In this document: in pieces, positions 26,949 through 35,021 of the stretch | Layout of the letters: each line of letters begins with the position of its first letter | How positions within the stretch are numbered: the stretch's first letter is position 1 | Source: Paenibacillus chondroitinus NBRC 15376 | GTDB lineage: Bacteria; Bacillota; Bacilli; Paenibacillales; NBRC-103111 | DNA length: 64,000 nucleotides | NCBI RefSeq assembly: GCF_004000765.1 | Contig: NZ_BILW01000016.1 | Coordinates: 1-64,000 of the forward strand | Direction: 5' to 3' | Made by a program: the position numbers and the translations under genes | The notes under the pieces: model-generated | What the model saw: the letters and a program-made list of their open reading frames with translations, nothing else | What the model was told of the DNA's origin: nothing | The model's database searches: none

Positions 26949-28742
26949 ATGATGGGAAGATTGGCCATAAAAGATGTTCGCACGACTTACTCCATATTGA
27001 AGCCCTACATGATTACGCATCGTAAGGCATACATGGGGCTATTCCTTTTGTTATTCGTGGATATCGGTTTAACGTTATCCTTCTCATGGTTCTTTGGCCA
27101 TCTCACGGATGCGGCCATTCATAGTTTTTTTGGACGAATGAAATGGTTGGTGCCTTTAGGCGCGTTACTGGTTGCCGTAAGTATTGCTTCAACGTATCTC
27201 ACAACACTGTGGGAGACCATCGCAACAAATGGGGTAAAAAGGGACTTCTCCGCTGATGTGTTCAAACATATTATGCAGCTGCCTGGAAAGCACATCGACG
27301 GTAAACATTCCGGGGATCTGTTGGCGCACTTCACGAATGATATTCATAATCTAGATGGCATTATTGGCAGCAGCCTTATTTATTTGATTAAATTACCGTT
27401 CATCTATGTGGCTGTTTTCATTTACTTGCTTCAAATCAGTTGGAAACTAGCGCTCGTAAGTGTGTTTGTAGCGCCTGTTGCCATGGTTTCCGGGGTTATT
27501 TTTGGCTTCATGCTTCGGAAAAATAATCGGCAGATTCAGGATTTAGTAGCTCGAATGAACGTGTTGCTGAATGAAACGTTCAGCGGTTTGTTCGTTATCC
27601 GTTCTTTCCTCATGGAAAAGTTCATTTTCGCCAAATATGTAAATAGGAATCAGGAACTATATGCACTGGAGCTGCAGAACGCCAAATTGCGCGGATGGTT
27701 TTATGTGGGGAGCCAGGCTGCTGCTTCCGTCACATTTTTGATAAGCCTATGTTTGGGTTCGTACTATGTCTCAAGCGGTGTCTTGACCGTAGGTGCCCTA
27801 TTAACGTTTATCAACCTTGTTAACCACTTGGTATATCCGCTGACAGAGCTGGCCGGACAATGGGCAGGCCTTCAAAAATCCATTTCCGCCATGGAAAGGA
27901 TATTTAAGATCCTGGAAATAGAGATTGAATCCGACAGCTTGCCTGAGGCTATTGCCTATAAGCCTATGCTGTCAGCCATTCATTTCAAAGATGTTTCGTT
28001 TAGCTATGATGGGCAAAAGCTTGTATTCGACCAATTTCATTTGCAAATTCCGCCCGGAAAGGTCGTTGCTATTGTCGGTTTAAGCGGGGCAGGAAAGAGC
28101 ACTTTGTTTCATTTGCTTCAGGGCTTTTATTTGCCGCAATCAGGCAGCATTACAATCAACGGCCATTCGACTGCTGCTATGACCGTTTCCGAACAGAGGA
28201 GCTTATTCGCTCATGTTTCCCAAGAAACCGTGTTGTTCAGCGGTACGGTCAGAGAGAATCTGCAGCTAGCCAAACCTGGCATCACAGATGCCCAGATGAT
28301 ACAGGCGGCGTCAATTGCCGGCATTCATACCTTTATCACCACTCTTCCGAATGGATATGATACCGAAATCGGGGAGAGAGGCTCCAGACTTTCCGGTGGG
28401 CAGCGTCAGCGTATGGCGATTGCACGTGCCCTGTTAAAAGATGCTCCTATCCTTCTGTTGGATGAAGGCACGTCAGCTTTGGACAGCGAAACGGAGTATC
28501 ATGTGCAAAAGTCGATGGAGAAGCTGTTATATAATCGCACCACATTAGTGATTGCTCATCGACTATCCACCGTACAAAATGCGGATCTCATCCTTGTTAT
28601 GGATGAAGGAAAGATCGTGCAAATGGGCCGTCATGAAGAGATCATTAGGCAGGAAGGGCTGTATCGTCGATTATACCGGTTGCAAGCGGAGAAAGGAGCT
28701 CCTCCAAGTGATGATCATTCCTTTGATACACGCGTTGTATGA
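26949..28742 (+). CDS. ABC exporter of the first peptide cassette
   Basis: Half-size exporter with an N-terminal six-helix membrane domain and a C-terminal ATPase with Walker A GLSGAGKST, signature LSGGQRQR and Walker B LLLDEGTSALD. It lacks an N-terminal C39 peptidase domain, so leader removal must be done by another enzyme. The frame is open from 26787, overlapping the peptidase gene, but GGAG at 26935-26938 points to the ATG at 26949 (597 residues). Related to the exporter at 35021. Probably exports the modified peptide. Confidence 0.88.
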   Translation: MMGRLAIKDVRTTYSILKPYMITHRKAYMGLFLLLFVDIGLTLSFSWFFGHLTDAAIHSFFGRMKWLVPLGALLVAVSIASTYLTTLWETIATNGVKRDFSADVFKHIMQLPGKHIDGKHSGDLLAHFTNDIHNLDGIIGSSLIYLIKLPFIYVAVFIYLLQISWKLALVSVFVAPVAMVSGVIFGFMLRKNNRQIQDLVARMNVLLNETFSGLFVIRSFLMEKFIFAKYVNRNQELYALELQNAKLRGWFYVGSQAAASVTFLISLCLGSYYVSSGVLTVGALLTFINLVNHLVYPLTELAGQWAGLQKSISAMERIFKILEIEIESDSLPEAIAYKPMLSAIHFKDVSFSYDGQKLVFDQFHLQIPPGKVVAIVGLSGAGKSTLFHLLQGFYLPQSGSITINGHSTAAMTVSEQRSLFAHVSQETVLFSGTVRENLQLAKPGITDAQMIQAASIAGIHTFITTLPNGYDTEIGERGSRLSGGQRQRMAIARALLKDAPILLLDEGTSALDSETEYHVQKSMEKLLYNRTTLVIAHRLSTVQNADLILVMDEGKIVQMGRHEEIIRQEGLYRRLYRLQAEKGAPPSDDHSFDTRVV

Positions 28743-29742
28743 TCCGCGGGCTTCTTTACCTCAGGATGTTACCTTTTATGAGAAAGCGTTAGAGGATATT
28801 GCGTACTTTGGCGTAGCTTCCCAGGTGTATTTCTTAATCCAACAACAAGGCAGAGGGGCGCAAGTTCCGCTCTTTTTTCAAGAACGATTAAAACAAGAAT
28901 ATAATGAAACGTTATATCTCAATCTTTTTATTAAAAATCAAACGGACCGGCTGCTGAAGAAATTTGAGGAGTTGGCGATTTCTGTCATTCCGCTTAAAGG
29001 CGTCTATTTGGCTGAAAAATATTTTGGTCACCTTGGAGCTAGAGGGACAACCGATATTGATGTGCTGGTGCAGAAGCATGATTTGGAGCGGGCTATTCAG
29101 TGTGTGAAGTCACTGGGATATACCAACGAACAAGAGAGCACAATGTCGCATTTCCACTGGAGCTTATCCAAACCATTGCCCCACTGTTCGGTTCCGCTCA
29201 CGGTTGAACTCCATTGGGATTTCCTGATCGAGAAAACTTCGAATTTAAATATGGACGAATTTTGGGGAGAAGCGCTGCCGATGGCCTCCTTCCAATATGT
29301 CAGGGAGCTGTCTGTTTACCATTCGTTTTACATGATTTGTCTACATGGCTGGAGCCATTATATGAATTCGCCCAAATATTTTATAGATATTATCCAAATT
29401 CTCCAGGCAAGGCATGATCAGATTGACTTTAATCGGTTATTAGAAGATGCCGCTGCACATAAAACGCTGCGCAGAATGATAAGAACATTGCTTATCGTGT
29501 ATCGTTATTTTCCTCATTTATCGGAGATTAAAGAATTGCCGTTGCCATTGCCGCTTCGAAGTAAGCTCAACTTTGAGGGGGCGTACAGGGGAAGAAGCCG
29601 TCGAAATTTCAAGCAATTTGTAAGTAAAGTTTATGATAAGTTTTTCAATTTTGATTCCCTTGGACATTCATGGGCAGCGCTCGTTCAATTCGTATGTAAC
29701 CTAGGAAAAATGATGTTTTCGAGCGAGATGAAAAAGTTTTAG
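28711..29742 (+). CDS. Nucleotidyltransferase-fold protein of the first cassette
   Basis: A 343-residue member of the nucleotidyltransferase family seen beside lasso peptide genes (NTP_transf_5 type). The core is PLKGVYLAEKYFGHLGARGTTDIDVLV with the metal-binding Asp pair in TDIDV. A GTG immediately before the ATG fits the AAAGGAG at 28692 equally well. The gene overlaps the end of the exporter gene by 32 bases. Its role in such clusters is not settled. Adenylylation or other nucleotidyl modification of the peptide is a guess from the fold. Confidence 0.8.
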   Translation: MIIPLIHALYDPRASLPQDVTFYEKALEDIAYFGVASQVYFLIQQQGRGAQVPLFFQERLKQEYNETLYLNLFIKNQTDRLLKKFEELAISVIPLKGVYLAEKYFGHLGARGTTDIDVLVQKHDLERAIQCVKSLGYTNEQESTMSHFHWSLSKPLPHCSVPLTVELHWDFLIEKTSNLNMDEFWGEALPMASFQYVRELSVYHSFYMICLHGWSHYMNSPKYFIDIIQILQARHDQIDFNRLLEDAAAHKTLRRMIRTLLIVYRYFPHLSEIKELPLPLPLRSKLNFEGAYRGRSRRNFKQFVSKVYDKFFNFDSLGHSWAALVQFVCNLGKMMFSSEMKKF

Positions 29743-29749
29743 GAAGCAG

Positions 29750-29778
29750 TTGACAGTAAAGAACGAAGATGATATCCT
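29750..29778 (+). promoter_or_regulatory. Candidate promoter of the lasso peptide operon
   Basis: TTGACA (29750-29755) and TATCCT (29773-29778) are 17 bases apart. A half-operator AAAGAAC lies in the spacer (29758-29764), and a full operator follows at the expected start site. Confidence 0.5.
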
Positions 29779-29784
29779 GAAATT

Positions 29785-29800
29785 GTTCTCGATAAAGAAC
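29785..29800. promoter_or_regulatory. SinR-like operator at the lasso operon start site
   Basis: GTTCTCGATAAAGAAC is the inverted GTTCTYT pattern with a two-base centre and one mismatch. It would cover the transcription start of the promoter just upstream. Confidence 0.55.
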
Positions 29801-29861
29801 AGCAAGTGATCTAATAAATGAAATGTAAGTCGGGGAATTGAACTAGAATTATAAGGCATAC

Positions 29862-29889
29862 GTTCACTTGAACGTTCTTTAAAAAGAAC
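29862..29889. promoter_or_regulatory. Two abutting palindromes in the lasso operon leader
   Basis: GTTCACTTGAAC (29862-29873) is joined directly to the perfect 16-bp palindrome GTTCTTTAAAAAGAAC (29874-29889). The latter has the same arms as the EPS promoter operators. They lie 47 bases before the cyclase ATG. Confidence 0.65.
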
Positions 29890-29936
29890 AATTAAGCAGC
29901 GAAATGCCAATTACTAATTGTACTGTGGGGTAGAAA

Positions 29937-31883
29937 ATGAGTGCCATCGCCGGGATATTCCATTATGATCAAGAACCGATAAATACGGAACATGGTCATC
30001 GTATGATGTTCGATTTAGAGAAATATCCTGCTGACGATATTCAGGTATGGCATCATGAGAAGATCTTCCTGGGCTGTCATGCACAGTGGATCACGCCAGA
30101 GTCGATTGGTGAGCGATTACCCTACTATGATCAGAATAGAAAGTTAGCGATAACCGCTGATGCGATCATTGATAACCGAGATGAATTATTTGAGAAGCTT
30201 CAAATAGAGCGAGACCGGAGAGCTGGCATACCGGATAGTGAGCTGATTTTACTGGCCTATCACAAATGGGCTGAGGATGCTCCAAAGCATTTGATTGGCG
30301 ATTTTGCCTTTATGATTTGGGATGAGAGGAAGCAAATGCTTTTTGGCGCCCGGGATTTTTCGGGGAGCAGGACGCTTTATTTTCACTCTAATGCCAAGCG
30401 GTTTGCGTTTTGTACGGCCATTGAGCCTTTGTTGACGCTACCCTATGTGAAGAAGGAACTTAACGAACAATGGCTGGCGGAATATTTGGCGATTTCTGCT
30501 GTGGTTGAAGCGGTAGATGCTTCAATAACACCGTATCAACATATTGATCAATTGTTACCGTCTCACAGCATTTCGATTACCGGCGGGCAAATAAAGCTTA
30601 CGAGATATTGCACGCTAACTGCGGGAGAGCGGTTAAAACTGAAATCAAATGATGAGTACGTAGAAGCTTTCCAAGATGTTTTTCGAACAGCTGTCCAATC
30701 GCGTCTACGGACGAATCGTGGGGTTGGTGCTCAATTAAGCGGCGGATTAGATTCTGGCTCCATTGTCAGTTTTGCTGCTAATGCTCTAAGCAAGAATGCC
30801 AAACGATTGCATACATTTAGCTATATCCCTCCCAAGGATTTTAAAGATTATACGCCCAGGCATTTAATGGCGGATGAACGCCCCTTTATTCATTCGACCG
30901 TGCAGCATGTGGGTGGCATTAACGATCATTACTTGGATCTTGAGGGTAAAAACTCGTATACAGAAATTGACGATTTTCTGGAAATAACGGAACTTCCCTA
31001 TAAATATTTCGAGAATTCCTTCTGGATTAAAGGGATATTTGAGAAAGCGCAGCAGGAAGGAATTGGCGTGTTATTAAGCGGCGCGCGAGGGAATTTGAGC
31101 ATATCCTGGGGATCCGCTTACGAGCATTACGCCCTGCTTTTAAAAAAAATGAAGTGGGTTCGTCTTGTACAAGAGCTGCATCACTACAGTAGTAAAGTGG
31201 GAGGATCAAGGCTGCGGAGGCTTCCTGAAGTGGCAAGAGTAGCCTTTCCGATCATCGACCGAATATTCCCATCAGAGGATAAACCCTATATATTCCCGAG
31301 AATTATTAATCAGAATTTAGCTAAAAGAACGAATGTATTTAACAGACTAAAAGACTACGGTATAGATCAAACAGGTTGGTTTTCCTCTAATGCTAATCTG
31401 CATGAACTAAGGAGAAAGCACTTCAAGGATGTATTCCACTGGAATACGACAAACACCTTAACGGCAAAGTTGTCACTACGTTACTCGCTATGGCAGCGTG
31501 ATCCAACCAACGATTTACGGGTGATCCGGTTTTGTCTTTCTGTACCTGAAGAACAATATGTACAAAACGGTGTTGATCGGTCACTTATACGAAGATCTAC
31601 AGAAAAATTATTACCGGATAAGGTTAGGTTAAATCTGCATTATCGAGGAGTTCAAGGTGCTGACTGGGTTCATCGGATGATTCCGCATTGGGATACATAT
31701 AAAGCTGAGTTAAAACAACTCAGTAAGGATGATAGAATCTTGAGCTATTTAGATGGTGATGTGTTAAATGCTGCGTTGGTAAAGGTTGAAGCTGGGGCTA
31801 TACCAGAGTATGCGACCGATGCTGATTATAAGATTTTAATGCGCAGTCTAATCTTATATCGATATATGAAAAAATTTGCTTGA
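29937..31883 (+). CDS. Lasso peptide cyclase, asparagine synthetase family
   Basis: Predicted to adenylate a side-chain carboxylate of the leader-free peptide and close the macrolactam ring. The N-terminal glutaminase-like domain begins MSAIAGIF, lacking the Cys2 nucleophile of true asparagine synthetases, as in other lasso cyclases. The synthetase domain has the pyrophosphate loop SGGLDSGS at residues 268-275. Length 648 residues is normal for the family. First gene of the lasso operon, ending 16 bases before the precursor gene. Confidence 0.9.
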   Translation: MSAIAGIFHYDQEPINTEHGHRMMFDLEKYPADDIQVWHHEKIFLGCHAQWITPESIGERLPYYDQNRKLAITADAIIDNRDELFEKLQIERDRRAGIPDSELILLAYHKWAEDAPKHLIGDFAFMIWDERKQMLFGARDFSGSRTLYFHSNAKRFAFCTAIEPLLTLPYVKKELNEQWLAEYLAISAVVEAVDASITPYQHIDQLLPSHSISITGGQIKLTRYCTLTAGERLKLKSNDEYVEAFQDVFRTAVQSRLRTNRGVGAQLSGGLDSGSIVSFAANALSKNAKRLHTFSYIPPKDFKDYTPRHLMADERPFIHSTVQHVGGINDHYLDLEGKNSYTEIDDFLEITELPYKYFENSFWIKGIFEKAQQEGIGVLLSGARGNLSISWGSAYEHYALLLKKMKWVRLVQELHHYSSKVGGSRLRRLPEVARVAFPIIDRIFPSEDKPYIFPRIINQNLAKRTNVFNRLKDYGIDQTGWFSSNANLHELRRKHFKDVFHWNTTNTLTAKLSLRYSLWQRDPTNDLRVIRFCLSVPEEQYVQNGVDRSLIRRSTEKLLPDKVRLNLHYRGVQGADWVHRMIPHWDTYKAELKQLSKDDRILSYLDGDVLNAALVKVEAGAIPEYATDADYKILMRSLILYRYMKKFA

Positions 31884-31899
31884 AAGGAGGTGAATATAT

Positions 31900-32034
31900 A
31901 TGAAAAAAGAATGGAAAAAACCGGAATTAGAAGTGTTGAATGTAAACATGACAATGCTTGATCCTAAAAACGGGAATCACCTCGATCATAATTATCCGAC
32001 AGGAACGCCTAAAGACCAATTAACATGGAGCTAA
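31900..32034 (+). CDS. Paeninodin-family lasso peptide precursor
   Basis: A 44-residue precursor with a near-perfect ribosome binding site (AAAGGAGGTGA, six bases before the ATG). The leader has W5-x-x-P8-x-L10, matching the YxxPxL recognition motif, and Thr18 at the conserved -2 position, which predicts cleavage between Met19 and Leu20. The core would be the 25 residues from L20 (LDPKNGNHLDHNYP) to TWS. Its C-terminal Ser44 matches the Ser phosphorylated in paeninodin. Oddly, no Asp/Glu lies at core positions 7-9; the nearest acid is Asp29, at position 10. Confidence 0.88.
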   Translation: MKKEWKKPELEVLNVNMTMLDPKNGNHLDHNYPTGTPKDQLTWS

Positions 32035-32071
32035 GATTAACTTAGCTTAAAAACTAACTAGATTTCTTACA

Positions 32072-32118
32072 TATGTTAAAGCCCTTATACATCTAGACAG
32101 TATAGGGGCTTTAACATA
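32072..32118 (+). terminator. Stem-loop between precursor and kinase genes
   Basis: TATGTTAAAGCCC pairs with GGGCTTTAACATA, with further pairing of TATAC and GTATA inside. No T-run follows, so it may be a partial terminator or an mRNA stabiliser that keeps precursor message more abundant than that of downstream genes. Confidence 0.6.
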
Positions 32119-32143
32119 ATCATGGTAACAATGGAGTGAAATA

Positions 32144-33073
32144 ATGTTAGAAGTCAAACAAAAACTTATCTATAAAGCCTTTGGGTTAACGATATCAAGC
32201 GATATGGATTTGCCGGAGTTAATCAAAGTGAGTGAGCAGCAAGAAGCAGCGGATATTGAAATACTTATTGACCCGGATCTTACGCCATTATATTTTGAGT
32301 TATCTGATGATCCCAATCAATTTCTAGTCAAAGAGAATTTAACGATGTTTCATATTCCTGAAATCGCAACGTTCTCTATTCAGGATGGGAAAAAAATCAC
32401 GGTTTCACCGATGAAAGAAGCAGAAGAAGGCGAGATTCGACTTCTCGTTCTTGGAACATGCATGGGTGTCATCTTGATGCAGAGAAAAATATTTCCTCTG
32501 CACGGAAGTGCTTTAGCAATTGAAGGTAAGGCTTACGCAATTGTTGGGGATTCAGGTGCAGGGAAGTCAACGCTAGCTTCAGCGTTCATAACTCGAGGGT
32601 ATCAGCTTCTAAGTGATGATGTGATAGCAATCACGTTGTCACAGGATAACATCCCATACGTTACTCCATCCTATCCACAACAGAAGCTATGGGAAGATAG
32701 TCTTACCAAGTTTGGTCTGGTATCCAGCAATTATCAGTCTTTATACGGCAGAGTGGATAAATATTATATCCCGGTATCCACTAGCTACTGTACGGAATCC
32801 TTACCTCTCGCCGGCGTGATTGAACTTGTGAAAACAGTGAATGAAGATATAGAGATTCGTCTTATTGAAAAGCTCGAACGTTTCTATCCGCTATTTTATC
32901 ATACCTATCGCAATTTCTTTATTCCTGGTCTAGGATTAGTCGATTGGCACTTTAAAACATCGGCGAGCATTTTGCATCATATTCAAATGTTTCAATTAAG
33001 TCGACCAGTATCCAGCTTTACAGCTCCTCAATTGGTTTCGACCATCCTGGGAACATTAAATTTGGGGGAATAA
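32144..33073 (+). CDS. HprK-like lasso precursor kinase (PadeK-like)
   Basis: Predicted to phosphorylate the C-terminal Ser of the lasso precursor, as shown for PadeK of paeninodin. The 309-residue product has LHGSALAI (His120), Walker A GDSGAGKST (135-143) and LSDD (156-159), all typical of the HPr kinase fold. It lies directly after the precursor and hairpin, in the order known from paeninodin-type clusters. It is a paralogue of the kinase at 25432 but keeps the more canonical motifs. Confidence 0.88.
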   Translation: MLEVKQKLIYKAFGLTISSDMDLPELIKVSEQQEAADIEILIDPDLTPLYFELSDDPNQFLVKENLTMFHIPEIATFSIQDGKKITVSPMKEAEEGEIRLLVLGTCMGVILMQRKIFPLHGSALAIEGKAYAIVGDSGAGKSTLASAFITRGYQLLSDDVIAITLSQDNIPYVTPSYPQQKLWEDSLTKFGLVSSNYQSLYGRVDKYYIPVSTSYCTESLPLAGVIELVKTVNEDIEIRLIEKLERFYPLFYHTYRNFFIPGLGLVDWHFKTSASILHHIQMFQLSRPVSSFTAPQLVSTILGTLNLGE

Positions 33074-33076
33074 ACC

Positions 33077-33385
33077 ATGATGAATCATGAAACAATTTCA
33101 CTGCAAGATTGTGTATGTCAAGGAAAAGGGAGCATCGTCAGCGATATGGGCGGTGAAAAAGTCATGCTAAGTGTTCAGAACGGTAAGTATTACAATCTAG
33201 GAGAAATTGGTGGTAAAATATGGGATTCTATTGAAAATCCTATTTCCATTGGCCAGTTAGTTTCTACATTAATGCGGGAATATGATGTGGACCAAAACGA
33301 GTGCGAGCAGCATGTAATATCCTTCTTAGCACATATGGCAGGAGAAGGTTTGGTTCAAGTTGGAGCTGATGGGCATCGTGAATAA
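33077..33385 (+). CDS. Lasso leader-recognition protein B1, PqqD family
   Basis: RiPP recognition element that binds the precursor leader and delivers it to the protease. The 102-residue product has the PqqD fold, with VMLSVQNGKYYNLGEIGGKIWDSI followed by a helical end HVISFLAHMAGEGLVQV. ATG codons occur at 33077 and 33080, both after TTTGGGGG. It starts four bases after the kinase stop and overlaps the B2 gene. Confidence 0.88.
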   Translation: MMNHETISLQDCVCQGKGSIVSDMGGEKVMLSVQNGKYYNLGEIGGKIWDSIENPISIGQLVSTLMREYDVDQNECEQHVISFLAHMAGEGLVQVGADGHRE

Positions 33386-33824
33386 AGTTAGAAGTTTTTT
33401 CTCATTAGATACGAAAACAATGCTTTTATTTATAGAAGCTTATATCTATTTGGGGTGGGCGCGTTTGCTACTCTTTCTTCCTTTTTCTAGGGTCGCACCT
33501 TCGTTAGGCGCTCAGATGGAGGAAACAACGATTAACCAAATCTTACTTAACAAGGCCACATTAAGCAGAGTTCACGATGCGATTCAGATTATGAGTCGAC
33601 ATACGTTCTGGGAGAGTAAATGTTTGGTTAAGGCTATAGCCGCTTTAAAAATGCTTGAAAAACGTCAAATAGAAAGCACACTGTATCTTGGGACCGGTAG
33701 GGACGAGTCTGGCAAAATGGTAGCTCACGCTTGGCTTCGCAGCGGTCCCTATTATATTACCGGAGCCGATGGCATGGAACGGTATGCCGTTGTTGGTAAA
33801 TTTGCTAAAACAATCAGTCGGTAA
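33378..33824 (+). CDS. Lasso leader peptidase B2, transglutaminase-like
   Basis: Cysteine protease that removes the leader together with B1. With the GTG start at 33378 the product is 148 residues, with Cys82 (SKCLVKA), His118 (VAHAWLR) and Asp131 (TGADGM) as the catalytic triad. The N-terminus SLDTKTMLLFIEAYIYLGWA is the usual helical entry of this family. Other in-frame starts are TTG 33360 and ATG 33369. I prefer 33378 because it gives the family-typical beginning, but this is not certain. Confidence 0.88.
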   Translation: MNKVRSFFSLDTKTMLLFIEAYIYLGWARLLLFLPFSRVAPSLGAQMEETTINQILLNKATLSRVHDAIQIMSRHTFWESKCLVKAIAALKMLEKRQIESTLYLGTGRDESGKMVAHAWLRSGPYYITGADGMERYAVVGKFAKTISR

Positions 33825-33845
33825 ATAATGAAGGAGCAGATTATA

Positions 33846-35021
33846 ATGATGGACAATAATGTTCGTTTAGATTCGGCGCCTTTTTCTGATGAATTGAATT
33901 TATTGCTATCCATCATGAGAGAGGATCAGGTAGAAATAACGGATATCGATTGGGATAAATTCCTGGCACTCGGAAGACATCATCGGGTTTATTCCATTCT
34001 TTTTAACCATCTCAGGAAAACAGATGAAGTGGGGATTCCGCTGAGAGTGAAGCAAGCTCTGAAAAAAGACTATGAAAGCAACACCTTCAATATGCTGCGC
34101 TTGAGCGCACAGATGGAAGAGCTCTGTAAGCAGTTCTATAAAACGGATATCCGCGCTATCGTCTTGAAAGGACCTGTTCTTGCAGCTGATCTTTATGGCG
34201 ATGTGTCCCTTCGAACATCACGCGACTTAGACATCCTGATTCCCATGCAAGATATAAACAAAGCAGAGGAATTGCTCAGAGGGTACGGCTACGTGAAGGA
34301 AGAGGAATACAAGACGATACTGAATGATTGGAAATGGAGACATCATCATGTCACCTATATCCACGAAATAACGGGAGTTACCCTCGAGATGCATTGGAGA
34401 TTAGGCCCGGGTCCTGGGAAAGAGCCTGCTTTCGATGACTTGTGGGAACGGAAACGGATAAGCACGATTACGAGTAATCCTGTCTATTATTTAGGGAGAG
34501 AGGATTTATTTCTATTTCTTGCTTCACATGGGGCTCGCCATGGATGGTCCCGTCTTCGCTGGTTGGCCGATATCGATCGGATTTCCAGGCAAAACCTGGA
34601 CTTCCCTAAACTTTACAAACTGCTGAAGGAATTCAGACTGCTCCATATTGGTGCACAAGCGCTTATTTTGGCTAAACAGCTTTTGAATACTCCGTTAACC
34701 GTGGATCTGGAATCAATTACTGCATCCAAGAATGCTAAACAATTAGCAAATGACGCCCTATTCTATATTGGGCAAATGATTAATCTGCACACACCTCCTT
34801 TACCGGAGCATGTGGCTAACTATCATAAACGTCATTTATTTTCACTGATGCCGACTCCGCATAAGATCCTTTTCGTCATGAGTTTCTTGTATCCATACCC
34901 GGAAGATGCCGAGACACTGCCTTTACCGAAACAATTGCAGTTCCTCTACTTCCCTTTACGTCCTGTCTTATGGGCATGGAGAAAAACATGGAAGCGTAAC
35001 TTGTCACAGGGAGAAGTGTAA
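33846..35021 (+). CDS. Nucleotidyltransferase-fold protein of the lasso cluster
   Basis: A 391-residue relative of the protein at 28711, with the motif VLKGPVLAADLYGDVSLRTSRDLDILI carrying the Asp pair (DLDI). AAGGAG at 33831-33836 is nine bases before the ATG at 33846, so I chose it over the ATG at 33828. Members of this family are regular in paeninodin-type clusters and may add a nucleotide or extend the phosphate added by the kinase. It ends in an ATG overlap with the exporter gene. Confidence 0.82.
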   Translation: MMDNNVRLDSAPFSDELNLLLSIMREDQVEITDIDWDKFLALGRHHRVYSILFNHLRKTDEVGIPLRVKQALKKDYESNTFNMLRLSAQMEELCKQFYKTDIRAIVLKGPVLAADLYGDVSLRTSRDLDILIPMQDINKAEELLRGYGYVKEEEYKTILNDWKWRHHHVTYIHEITGVTLEMHWRLGPGPGKEPAFDDLWERKRISTITSNPVYYLGREDLFLFLASHGARHGWSRLRWLADIDRISRQNLDFPKLYKLLKEFRLLHIGAQALILAKQLLNTPLTVDLESITASKNAKQLANDALFYIGQMINLHTPPLPEHVANYHKRHLFSLMPTPHKILFVMSFLYPYPEDAETLPLPKQLQFLYFPLRPVLWAWRKTWKRNLSQGEV

